Source: Chrysogorgia sp. JL179-B06 (Eukaryota; Cnidaria; Anthozoa; Scleralcyonacea; Chrysogorgiidae). From it: a stretch of 64,000 bases of DNA. The first letter of the stretch is position 1. Each line of letters begins with the position of its first letter. Under the pieces are notes generated by a model, which ran no database searches, had not been told where the DNA came from, and saw only the letters and a list, made by a program, of their open reading frames with translations. Shown piece by piece: positions 42,101 to 51,764 of the stretch. Where the stretch lies: the NCBI GenBank assembly GCA_035772405.1, contig JAYKKM010000072.1:871501-935500 (forward strand), written 5' to 3'. The translations under genes and the position numbers were made by a program.

Positions 42101-43619
42101 AATATTTTGACATTCAACTATTTACTTCATGTAGAATATATATATAAGTAATATCGTATTTGAGGTGATGGCACTCATTTCAGACAAACAAACCTTTATA
42201 AAACATCAACACAAAGCTCAAATCATAAAATATTTTGACATTCAACTATTTACTTCATGTAGAATATATATCAGGAATATCGTATTTCGGATTATCGACA
42301 CTAACATCATTTCCTGCACTTGAACATTTCCCTTAACCACGTATCATGACCAATGACATCGACTGCAAATGCCAAATATTGATTCGATACACCCCATTAC
42401 ATTTTCCAGCATTACCACCATAATACACTGGCAGTCAAAAAGAACTGCTCAAATACCACTTCTTTAATTGGACGAAAGAGAAAGACAACGAGGAGAGAAG
42501 ACAGAACCATGATCAGAAAAACAAATCTGATCACTATAAGACTGCTCCAGAGATAAAAGAGATGCTGCTTGAGCATGGTGTGAGTGTGTCTACTTCCACT
42601 ACCCGAAGGAGGCTAACAGGCTGGACTCATTGGGCGCAAACCCAGAAAGAAGCCATGTCTAACATCACGACACAAGGCTCGCCTGGAGTTTGCACGAACC
42701 CACAAGGATTGAAGTTTTTAGCGATGAGTCCAGGTTTCTTTTGCATAGGAGTGATGGCAGAGTGTATGTCAGGAGGATGGCAGGGGAGGAATTTATGGAA
42801 GAATGCGTCCAACTAACAGCGAAACATGGAGGTGGTGGGATCATGGTGTGGGCATGCATTAATGTAAAAGGTCATGTTGGCTTTCTCACCAAGGTGGAGG
42901 GAAGGCTGAATGGAGGTTACATCAAATATTCTCGAGAATGCACTCATCCTAACCACACGTCACACCTGCAGGCTAGTTAGGGAATGGTTTAAAGTAAAGG
43001 TAAAGGTGTCCTGCTAATCCTCCTACGAACTACACGACGGACGCAGCTCAACGCGGCCGAGTCGAAGGTTTAGTAAAGGCGCCACAGGATGACCTCGGAG
43101 CACAGCTAAAGTTAGGGAGGGAGGGAAACCGGAGTACCCGGTGAAAAACCCTCGAAGCACGGGAGAGAATCAATAACTCTACTCACATAAATCTCATGAA
43201 GCTCTGCAGGAATCGAAACGAGGTAGTCACCCATCCAAGTACTAACCTCGTCCGATCGGGCTTAACTTCAGAACTGAGCGGTGTGAAGCAGCGCGCTAAC
43301 AGCACGCGCCACCCGTGCTTTCCCCAATGACGAGCAAAGCACAGTGCACGGTCACCTGATCTCAATGCAATCGAGAATCTTTCTAGAACATCAACACAAA
43401 GCTCAAATCATAAAATATTTTGTCTTCATGTAGAATATATAGTATAAATCGCGTATTTTGGGTCATGTTCACTTTACTACATTAGTCATTAAGCTTGTCA
43501 ATTCAGCGATTACTCCTCAAGAACCATTGTAGCACTAGGAGACTTACCTTGAACGGGCAACCGACGATGATAAACTTACAGGTCGTGGCTTTCTTTGGAC
43601 TTCTCCTCTCCCTCGGAGG
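39119..43619 (-). CDS. TRAF-family signalling adaptor, C-terminal 319 residues in 3 exons
   Basis: Exons (minus): 43548-43619, 40616-40810, 39119-39811 (stop), all phase 0. Exon 1 ends with a TRAF-type zinc-finger piece, CKFIIVGCPFK. Exon 2 continues GTRQMQKHIKTNFERHLSLM and then a coiled coil (DQDDQIKEQFERIQKQ). Exon 3 continues the heptads to about residue 150, then a MATH/TRAF-C domain (about 160-319): EHLWTIHNFS, GYKLCIWVYLNG, FDPILKWPIRPQYTFTV, GFDDFVTHKEL, FLKDDIIFLKVE. TRAFs trimerise through coiled coil plus MATH, bind receptor tails and relay NF-kB/MAPK signals. Many have a RING E3 domain upstream; that part is not found here, so which TRAF class this is remains open. Intron 1 holds a SINE, a tandem repeat and a broken Tc1 element. 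Confidence 0.88.
39850..40335. repeat. Two adjacent copies of a dispersed repeat
   Basis: GAAAACAGATTTGGAATTA, CGAGTCTAAATACATAACA and CCTATTATATTACG occur at about 40050-40120 and again at 40245-40310. A third copy lies at 46750-47050 and also shares CCATGGTCC...CAGACC and ACGTTA(C/T)CTCGGCCAATATT. Both lie in the TRAF intron between exons 39811 and 40616. Confidence 0.75.
40853..41180 (+). mobile_element. tRNA-derived SINE, full or nearly so
   Basis: A-box-like GTGGCACAGTGGGTAGCAC (about 40868) and B box GGGTTCGATTCC (about 40901), with a short spacing typical of SINE heads. Then the body AACACCGCAGGTTTTCTCC, GGGTACTCCAGTTTCCCC, and a tail region CTTTGACTTCAATAAGCCC, TTTTGCACAATATCATGACT. 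The tail is duplicated at 44985-45180 and the body at 16975-17170 (minus). Confidence 0.82.
41800..42300. repeat. Tandem repeat, about 132-bp unit, four copies
   Basis: Units contain GCACTTATTTCAGACAAACA, ACCTTTATAAAACATCAA, CAAATCATAAAATATTTTGA and TTTACTTCATGTAGAATATA. A partial unit reappears at 43379-43460, on the far side of the Tc1 remnant, showing that the Tc1 element inserted into this array. Confidence 0.9.
42430..43385 (+). pseudogene. Tc1-like transposase pseudogene, interrupted
   Basis: Pieces in order: HTH-like part (EIKEMLLEHGVSVSTSTTRR), FSDESRFLLHRSDGRVYVRR, KHGGGGIMVWACI, CTHPNHTSHL, RLVREWF, then after a SINE insertion SPDLNAIENL. These are the Tc1 DDE order: FSDES carries the first Asp, and SPDLNAIE carries the third Asp/Glu region with IENL. 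Frameshifts separate the pieces, so it is dead. Terminal inverted repeats were not located. Confidence 0.85.
42993..43345 (-). mobile_element. 5S rRNA-derived SINE inserted in the Tc1 remnant
   Basis: The minus strand reads GAAGTTAAGCCCGATCGGAC, GGTTAGTACTTGGATGGGTG, ACTACC. This is the 3' half of 5S rRNA including its internal control region. It then passes into a body with GGGTACTCCGGTTTCCCTCC and a CCTTTACTTT tail. 5S-headed SINEs (SINE3-like) use this Pol III promoter. The 5' half of 5S is not conserved, so it is not an rRNA gene. Confidence 0.8.
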
Positions 43620-44980
43620 CTAGAACGTACAGAAAGATGATTTTAAGACGTCGTGTGTTGTTGTGATATCATTTTAACATCTTTTATTTACCGATTATCA
43701 AAATCGTCTTGCCAACCACACAACAGAAACATTCTTAACGTCAAAAATATAAAGTTATGCCCAATACAAACAATCTGTTTTCAGATGAAAAAAAACCCGT
43801 TTAACTCATGATTTTTATATCCTTTTGAGGATTAAAGTGCTTATAAGTAGTGAAAAATTCAGGTCGAAATAAGCTCTTTAGTTTTACTTGACAAAACAGG
43901 TCAAGGTATTAGAATCGCAAAACTAATACCTTGCGTGATTGTGTTGTTAGATATACAAATATATGCGCATCGTTCTTATTTTAAAGGCACATGTATACCT
44001 CTATTTTGTTAAATATGAATTGAAGAAAGTTTTCATTTCATCAGATAAGTTCCAGTCACCATATAAAAGTTTTAAAATTTTTACGAACAATTGCTCTTGG
44101 TTTCGATATCTCGATTTATTATTGAAACATCTTTATATGTTGAATATTGTTGTAAATGTAATACAGTGAAACGCAATTCCAGACTTCTGGCTACTAGTAA
44201 AGACAGTTAAAGATCAAAATATTACGCGTCTTACTTCAATACAAGCGAATAGTCCACCTGTAGTATATTACATTATTACTAAGCCTCTGGCTCTGCGGAG
44301 GAGAGTGGCTAAAATATGTAAGATTCACTGGGGGCGCCGGATCTCAGGGCAGTCGGGAGAAGAATCTCGAAAAAGGGCACTTACACCTTACTTGGTAAAC
44401 AAGTGAAAGGACATTTTGATTTAATAGCAGAAGCCGTCTAACTGTCTTTTTTATTTAATATCTATTACGGGACTCACAGTAAAGGTTTGTCAATAACAAT
44501 ATTTAATAATTAATGCTAAGTGGATATATGTAACATAATATATTAATAATATATTTTAATATTTAACAAATGCTTGCATCAGCATTCCCTCATACACAGC
44601 TGTGAGATATAAAGCGAGAGAATATATTGAACTGCATTTTTATACAAGAAACAAATTCTGATTAACTTAGTTTATCAACTGTTATAATGTCAACTTTTTG
44701 TGTTCATATTGAACTGTATTTGTATGCAAGCCTTGTACAGAGAACTATGTTATACAACTATTTTATCTTTATGTTCAATTGCATTTTTATGCAACTTACA
44801 TCTGTTTAATATTACACATGTTCATGAACTACTATATTGTGAATAGATATTGTGAATAGATATTGAGAACGGTTACAACACAAGGGGGGTCAACAAGGTT
44901 GGGGCAGACGTGAGACATCTGCAAATGTGCCACAGGCAGATTGTGAGTACCTATGCTCCAGCAAGCTCATTGTGAGCTGG
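43620..44980. other. Intergenic/intronic, decayed repeats
   Basis: A (TTAA)AGTGCTTATAAG left end at about 43835 has no visible partner. A GCGGAGGAGAGTGGCT / CTCTGGCTCTGCGG patch lies near 44285-44310. No exon of the TRAF gene was recognised, although its 5' exons should lie in this direction. Confidence 0.45.
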
Positions 44981-44984
44981 CCTG

Positions 44985-45180
44985 GCCTGAGCTCCATATA
45001 TATGTACTGAAGAACTCACTGCTCTGGTATTACCTTAACCATAACCGCATGTGTACGAGGCTGTACTACCTCTGCAACTTTGACTTCAATAAGTCCACCA
45101 CTTATTTTTGCTATTTTGCACAATATCACGACTGCCTTGGATTTCGAGGCAGCACTTCCCTTGCGATAGTAACTTCTAGC
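44985..45180 (+). mobile_element. SINE tail fragment
   Basis: Matches 41065-41180: CTGCTCTGGTATTACCTTAA, CATAACCGCATG, ACTTTGACTTCAATAAGTCC, TTTTGCACAATATCACGACT. The remainder of the SINE head is missing. Confidence 0.75.
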
Positions 45181-45189
45181 ATATTTTAA

Positions 45190-46150
45190 TATTTAACAAT
45201 TTTTTTCTATAGCATATAGAGGATCAAATAAATAGAATGTAGAATCTACACCACATATCAAGGCGATATAGCCTTCTAATGTTAAAATAACATACGGTAA
45301 TCATATGTAATCATACGGTAATCAGGCGCATTTGATAATGTCAACATTTACTCGAAAGAGCAAGCCTCGCGAAGTTATAAATTTTCCATGATCAAGCGAC
45401 ACTTTTGTCAAATCGAACTTCACGTTTGTAATATTTGCTGGCGGTCGTGCGGTCATATTTCAAATCGAACAAACGTGATTGAACGGGAATAGATGTTTTA
45501 ATAACTCGGGCTACAGGCTACTTGGGCTTGTGTATGTAAAAGTACGCAGCATAACGTATGCATGATACCGCAATTTGAGAAAAAGTAAACTTTACAAGGT
45601 CTAATGCACGAGTTGTTTGACTTGTTTAATGTCTTCTAACCAACGGCAACAAACAACAGTTGGTAAGTTGCATGTTCAACGACAGAAATCCCTCACGAGG
45701 AATGAGCATTCAAGTACATGTTGCCAGGTCGAGTTCCACTCGATAACTGGAATAGTTTGTGCTGTTAACAGCGCTGATAAAATGATGAAAGAGCGCTGCT
45801 TTCCTCGAGACTGGCCACTGAAACCTTCATGGCCTTGATGAATACTTCCACGAAAAACTAAAGACATGATGTAGTGCCGAATTTTCTGTCAAGATCAAGG
45901 AAGAACTTCGAGAGGTAGCGGAACATGCGCACTTGAGTCACTTTCGAGCTCATATATCGATGACGTAATGCCGACAGACATTGCATACAAACGAAAGATC
46001 GAGATCTTGTGTGCTGAAAGATCAAGAATAGTGTGCTGGCTCCCTGAGGGGAGGCAGCAAAAATATCGACAGTTCACCATCTTTTCGTTTTTATTATGAG
46101 CATCCTTAGATGCAATCGACGGTATTCCAATAGATCCATAACTGAGTTCA
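45190..46150. other. Nothing recognised
   Basis: No exon, RNA gene or definable repeat. The short ORFs at 45617 (plus) and 45676 (minus) overlap each other and show no family motif. Confidence 0.4.
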
Positions 46151-46154
46151 TTCC

Positions 46155-46740
46155 ATAATAATAATAGTCTTTAATAAATACTGCGCAACAACCGTGCGAG
46201 TTTACATAAAGTAAATATGTAAGTTACAAGAGAATGATTAAGTCATAAATTCTATGTCCATAAAATTATATAAAGTTAAAAAGACACGTATTTATAAATG
46301 TTCTTTTAAATCGTTCAGTTCTTACTTTTGGGAGAATAAATTCATGTCCACGGTAGCAATATTCTCCCTTGTTTTGGAGGTAAAAGGTCATATAAAGAAT
46401 GATTAGGATTACAAGTAATTATTTTCCACATCTTATTATCTCTATTAGCTATATTACATCAGATATAAGTATATATTTAGTGGTATAACCGAATTTAAAA
46501 GCGCGTTTACAAAAACAATCGATACGACTCAGATATTTATTTTCGTAAGCACTGCCCCATACCTCAATGCCATACAAAAACAAGGACATGATAAGACTAC
46601 CAAATAATGCACTAAGTTGATCCTTGCTATAACCATAATACTTACAAACTCTAAGAATATATAAACGACTGCTAGCTTTACATAATAATTTATCAATTTG
46701 AAGATCCCAATTACAAGGATTTTCATGAAAAATAACTCAT
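46155..46740 (-). pseudogene. LINE reverse-transcriptase remnant
   Basis: The minus strand encodes SFLYGIEVWGSAYENKYLS-like sequence and downstream RRAFKFGYT-like residues. It ends in a (TTA)n tail at 46155-46170. Frames are broken. Confidence 0.65.
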
Positions 46741-46749
46741 ATTCCAAAA

Positions 46750-47050
46750 ATAGCTACGCTCAGGTGTACATGTATATGTGCTAATAATTTAAAAACAAGA
46801 AGCGTATGCATATAATACCGACATGTTCTATTGCCGACATGTTCTGTATTTTCCCCACCATGGTCCCCAGACCTCGCACGCCTTGTATTTATAGCTGACA
46901 GTTCGTCGTAAATTTTGAACGTTACCTCGGCCAATATTCAACCGATTTTAATTCCGAAAACAGATTTGGAATTACCGAGTCTAAATACATAACATTCGTG
47001 CCTATTATATCTTACGTAAACATGCATACTTATGTACTTAGAAATTAATC
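46750..47050. repeat. Dispersed repeat, third copy of the 40-kb family
   Basis: Shares GTTACCTCGGCCAATATT, GAAAACAGATTTGGAATTAC and CGAGTCTAAATACATAACAT with 39900-40130. Noncoding. Confidence 0.75.
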
Positions 47051-47054
47051 GGCC

Positions 47055-48020
47055 ATGTTTGTACGCCGTTTGTCTCGCCATCTGCGAAACAGACACTCAA
47101 GGATCCGATTACGCGCGGCGCAGATACAAAAAGGGCACTTCTTGCCAAAATTTAGCGCGCCGCTTATTGGCGTCGCTAGATTGTACCTCGTGTGGTTAAG
47201 CCAAACTGACGCACATGCACTGCACGGTAATACCATGAGGTATGGACATTTGCCAAACTGTCACGCACACGAAAAAAAAATGCGTGAGAGATTCTCGGAT
47301 AATCCCGTTTTGTTCTACAGCATGATAAAGCTAAACTCGCCGTCGTAATAGCTTCCCCACAAAGATCAATTTAACCTTTACAATTAAAAAGTGACTATAC
47401 TGGACGCGTGGGTAAGGATTACATGTCGACGGATATTATCAGTTAACCCAAAGTTAATAGAATTAACCAATACATTCTAATCCTATTATAAGGATCGTTT
47501 GTTGATCCAGCCATAGTTAATATGATCTAGCCGCATTCCTTCCGCACTTGTGAGATCCATACCCTGCAGCCATACAGTATAATAGAAATTCTTGATGTCG
47601 CCTCTTGATATCGCCTCTTGTTCGACTACTTCCATTTTTCTCAAGCAATCGTTCAAAACTGAAAGTTTTTTTTATGGCTTCGAGTGTTCGGAAACGAGTT
47701 AATAGACTTATAGTTTTCGAAATGTTGTTCCGTGTTAATGACAACCATCATATCACACCCTTGTAGACCGTATTATAGAATATAGATATATAGATTTTGT
47801 TATCAATCTTTTTACTCAATAAATACTACAAGTTACTATCGCAAGGCAAGTGCTGCCTCAAAAATCATGGGAAGCTTAATTTTTGATAAAATTTCCAAAA
47901 TTAACCCACTGTAGTATGTACACATTTTTTTCAATTCTTTTAATTATATTTAAATACAACAGACTTAAATTACAAATGACTATCACATCTTGGGGAACTG
48001 TTTAGGTCAACACATATACA
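47055..48020. other. Nothing firmly recognised
   Basis: No clear exons. A short minus-strand piece near 47830-47870 (GTTACTATCGCAAGGCAAGTG) matches the end of the SINE tail at 45150-45175. Other ORFs are short and motif-free. Confidence 0.4.
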
Positions 48021-48098
48021 ACTACTGACATTGTCTCTCTATATCGATCAATATAAACACGCGGTATATTTTTGTTTCGTCTGAAAATTCTCTTACCT

Positions 48099-48152
48099 CA
48101 GAAGTTAAGCTTTCTTCAATGATATCGATTGCCTGCAACCAGTCCGCCATTC
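48099..48152 (-). CDS. Candidate first coding exon (MADWLQ...) of an unknown gene
   Basis: Minus strand: ATG then 18 codons (MADWLQAIDIIEESLTSE) followed directly by a strong donor, GTAAGAG. The frame is open upstream without another good ATG context. It could be the start of the TRAF gene that ends at 39119, but no linking exon was found. Treat as tentative. Confidence 0.35.
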
Positions 48153-48714
48153 TTCTCTCAAATAATCTATATAACAACACACGTTTCGTATTTACTTCGT
48201 TGGTAAAACAATAATTTTCCGCTGTTTTAATGCTATTAGCGAATTTCTGGCATCTTCTCTGCTGTAGTGGAACTGATGAACTAAATAAACACACAACACC
48301 GAGAGGGAATCATGAGTGTTTGACTGCCACCAGCTGAGGAAGCTATTCAACTTCGGCGGGACGTAAAGGATTATCGAAACTTCTCCATCAACGCTCAATG
48401 GAAATAATCGGGGCAAACAGAAGGCAAAAACAACGCTGCCTTTTAAAGTTAACCTTGCGCGCATGCTTGAGTTTTCGAGATGATTTGTTTTGTAGTTTCA
48501 CAACTAATTGTGGAATGGTACAAGACGGAAATCGAAAGAGGAAGCAACGTGGAATTTTATCACTGCACAAAAATGCATAAAATCGGACGCTAGCGCCGAA
48601 GGCGCGAGTTATCTAGGCGATCTGTGCTAAGGCCCCCCGGAAGTTTGGAATTTTTGGCCATCATGACCTCTTTCATAATGGCTGCCATTTTAAATATTTT
48701 TTATGTACATATAA

Positions 48715-48793
48715 ATTAGCCTTTACAACCTCGTTAGGAAGCAAAGATTCTTTTGAATTGCTGACACACAAACGAGGCCATAAAGGCTAATTT
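48715..48793. repeat. 78-bp imperfect hairpin
   Basis: AAATTAGCCTTTACAACCTC on the left pairs with GAGGCCATAAAGGCTAATTT on the right, with a loop of about 32 nt. Possibly a very short foldback element. Confidence 0.75.
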
Positions 48794-48954
48794 AGGGTAC
48801 GGTCGTGGCTCTGTGACCGCCTCCCGCAAGCAATCGTCTTCTGGACGATCTCTTTTAGTATCCGCGAGAGATGAGACGAAATGAGAGATTGTGCTGCTAT
48901 CATACGATCGGACATGCCTGTATGATTAAATACATCATTCAAAACAACTTAGAT

Positions 48955-49065
48955 CCTAACCCTAACCCCCGCCTAATTGTAATTAAACTGGTCTACTAAT
49001 GCCAACCCTAATACTAACCCTAATACTAACCCTAATACTAACCCTAACAGAACCATAATCCTAAC
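48955..49065. repeat. Interstitial telomere-like CCCTAA repeats
   Basis: TAACCCTAACCCC, then AACCCTAATACTAACCCTAA in four AACCCTAATACT units, then CCTAACTCTAACC. Degenerate relatives of the metazoan telomere unit TTAGGG on the complementary strand. Confidence 0.8.
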
Positions 49066-49380
49066 TCTAACCACCCTAGTTACTCTAACATAAATCTTAA
49101 TATTGGCCGCAATCTTGAAAACTACCTCGTCCATACCCCTTTAGTCATTACCGCTAATTTAGATGCACATATTACCTTTAATTAAATTGGCCGCCATTAT
49201 GAGAGAGAGGTGTGTTGGCCTGCTGTTTTCCTTTACCTCTTCACAAGTATGTTTCGTTTCATTTTACATCAGTTGGGCATTTATTTGCGTTGCTTTTAGA
49301 TGAATAACTTCAAAGAAAAGCAATACTGATTAACTGATGTTATAGCATATGTTATATATTGCTCGGTAAAATTATCGCTA

Positions 49381-49810
49381 TTAGCATCACGTGACAATCC
49401 AATATTTTACGATGTAGGACAGCAGCATATTGGACAGCAACCTTTTGACTGTTTACATGCAAAGAAACATCTTCGTGTTAAGATATTTTGTTCGATATAA
49501 TAAACCACCTATTGGATTCATCTTCGTGCAATATTATTACTTATTGGATTCCTCTGAGCCCAATATTACAAAATATTTAAGTCGAGAATTCAATATTGGG
49601 CGAGACCGAAGGTCGAGCCTAATATTGCAAGTCGAGACTTCAATATTTTGTAATATTGGGTGAAGATGAATCCAATAGGTGTTTTATTATATCGAACAAA
49701 ATATCTTAACACAAAGATGTTTCTTCGCACGTAAACAGTCAAAAGGTTGCTGCCCAATAATATGTTGCTGTCCTACATCGTAAAATATTGGGCTGCCACG
49801 TGATGCTAAT
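49381..49810. mobile_element. Foldback element, 430 bp
   Basis: TTAGCATCACGTG on the left and CACGTGATGCTAA on the right. The arms match through AATATTTTACGATGTAGGAC, TTGACTGTTTAC, ATGTTT / AAACAT, GATATTTTGTTCGATATAA and GGATTCATCTTC to a centre near 49600. AATATTGGGC motifs recur and continue to about 49960. No ORF is present. Confidence 0.85.
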
Positions 49811-50316
49811 AGAGACAGTTGATTGGTGGATAATATGTGAGGGTATGATAATACAAAATATTTAAGTCTCGATTTACAATATTAGGCTCGACCTTCTGTC
49901 TCGCCCAATATTGAATTTTCGACTTAAATATTTTGTAATATTGGGCTCAGAGGAATCCAATTAGTAATATTTTTCAAAGAAGATACATAGCTCTCTTTTA
50001 TTTTCATTCAAATCAACTCAGAAATTTTCCCACCAAAACTTACCACCGGACTGAGATTTTCAAAAAAACAGACTGAAATTGGCACAAAAACACACTGAGA
50101 TTTACAAAAAAAACAGACTGAATTCCTAGCTAGTCGGTATGTTACATGAGGGCGCTTACAGTCACCCCAATCATCAGAGTTTTATCAGTAAAAAAATCCG
50201 CCATCTTGGAAAAAAACACATGTGTGTCGCGGGGACACAAGGGGTTACAGGGGTAATAGAAGGATATCAGGTTGGCATCGACCGTTTGGGTTGGCAACGA
50301 CCGTTTACGAGACGGA

Positions 50317-50725
50317 AAATCGCGTCGGCGAAAATGGCCCTGGGATCGGCTGGTTATTCTATAATCCGATTGGCTTGTCATAAAACTCAATTAATTCAGC
50401 CGAGTATAATTTATTCATCTAAATCTGAATGCTTTACAGCAAACAAGCGATAGCTTTCGCTAAATTAGATATATGCTTCTTCGTACCTTTTGTAAGAGAT
50501 TAGCTGCTTTTATGCCTACGAATGCTGACATGAACAACTCTGAAGAGCATTGAACATTTCTCAATTATTCAGGTCAACAAAGTAGACAAAGGCAATGGAA
50601 CAAAGACCACAAAAATTATCATATCTGAACACCCAGAAATTCTGGGTGTCATGTGACCAGCCGATCCCAGGGCCATTTTCGCCGACCTTCCACCGAGGAG
50701 GCAAAATGCCCTGGGAACGAGGTTG
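50317..50725 (-). mobile_element. TIR element M8, copy 2, left end eroded
   Basis: Inverted relative of 14636-15123: AGACCACAAAAATTATCATA, CACCCAGAAATTCTGGGTGT and CCCTGGGAACGAGGTTG at the right end. The left terminus is replaced by GACGGAAAATCGCGTCGGCG, so only part of the TIR remains. Confidence 0.82.
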
Positions 50726-50790
50726 GCGTTCAAGTATATCATCCAGATTTGAATTAGGAATTTCTCTAGCAGAATATTGTATCCGAAATG

Positions 50791-50853
50791 CAACCTCGTA
50801 CCCAGGCTCTTCTCTCCCTACCCGCGGGAGAGAAGAGCCTGGGTACGAGGTTG
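50791..50853. mobile_element. 63-bp miniature hairpin element with target duplication
   Basis: CAACCTCGTACCCAGGCTCT and its complement form a 27-bp perfect stem with a 9-nt loop. It uses the same CAACCTCGTACCCAG terminus as M8. Flanks TCCGAAATG (50782-50790) and TCTGAAATG (50854-50862) form a 9-bp duplication with one change. A related uninterrupted sequence exists at 41755-41790. Confidence 0.88.
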
Positions 50854-51023
50854 TCTGAAATGATGACTGGGTTGACATCACACTCAGTAGGTTTCCAGTA
50901 TTTCCCCGTGAGGACCTTTCCCACTTGCAACGCGCAAAATCTACCGGTTTGATAACGTATCCTAGAGGTCAACATGTTCATAAGTAAATTTAGAAAATCA
51001 TTTAGATAATTTAACGAAACCAT

Positions 51024-51432
51024 CAAAGAACATTGGCAACAAAAATTAAGTTTGTCTAATATGAAATAACTCGTAAAATGATAGAGTAACACCTTTTACA
51101 CTTTTCCGTATTTTACTTCGTTTTTGAAATATTTCAGTTTGTTTGATATGTAAATGAGATGGTCTCTGATGTCAGGTGCTGGTAGAGAATTTTCACTCAT
51201 TAAAATATTAGTTCCATCTTCAAGTTTGTTCCACAAATTTACTTGAAAATGTGCGTATAATAACTCCCCATGATAATGAACGTTGTAAACTTAGCAATCA
51301 CTGAGATATATGACTTTTTTAATGAGTGAAAATTCTCTACCCAGCACCTGACGTCAGAGACCATCTCATTTACATATCAAACAAACTGAAATATTTCAAA
51401 AACGAAGTAAAATACCGGAAAGTTGTAAAAAA
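51024..51432. mobile_element. Foldback family P2, copy 3, right end truncated
   Basis: AACATTGGCAACAAAAATTA near 51028, both GACATCAG/CTGACGTCAG arms, and inverted CATTTACATATCAAACAAAC. It stops at GGAAAGTTGTAAAA, so the final 50 bp of the arm are missing. Confidence 0.85.
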
Positions 51433-51764
51433 GTTGATAATAGCGAGGACGATAGTAGGCAAAGGGCATATACAATATACACATACGATATATGCAGTAT
51501 AACATGTATAAATGGTTGCATCATCTAGTGATGGTTGGGTAGAAGAAAAACTCAGTGTTTTGTTCTTCGGACCTGCGATAAATAATGAACGCTCACTTAA
51601 TCACGGAAATTTTTTTTGAATATTTTTCAGTACGTTCCAACTTATCCTATTTTTATCCTACAATATTTTATATAAACCTTCCAGAAAGCCTCAATTTGTT
51701 GAGTGAATGAATTGCGTGTTGGGATGATTGTCGACTTTCCTGGAATCCAGTTCATTCACGTTGA

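Noticed and set aside
43175..43300. 5S rRNA gene on the minus strand
   Set aside because: Only the 3' half of 5S is similar and it runs directly into a SINE body with a tail. It is a SINE head, not a functional gene.
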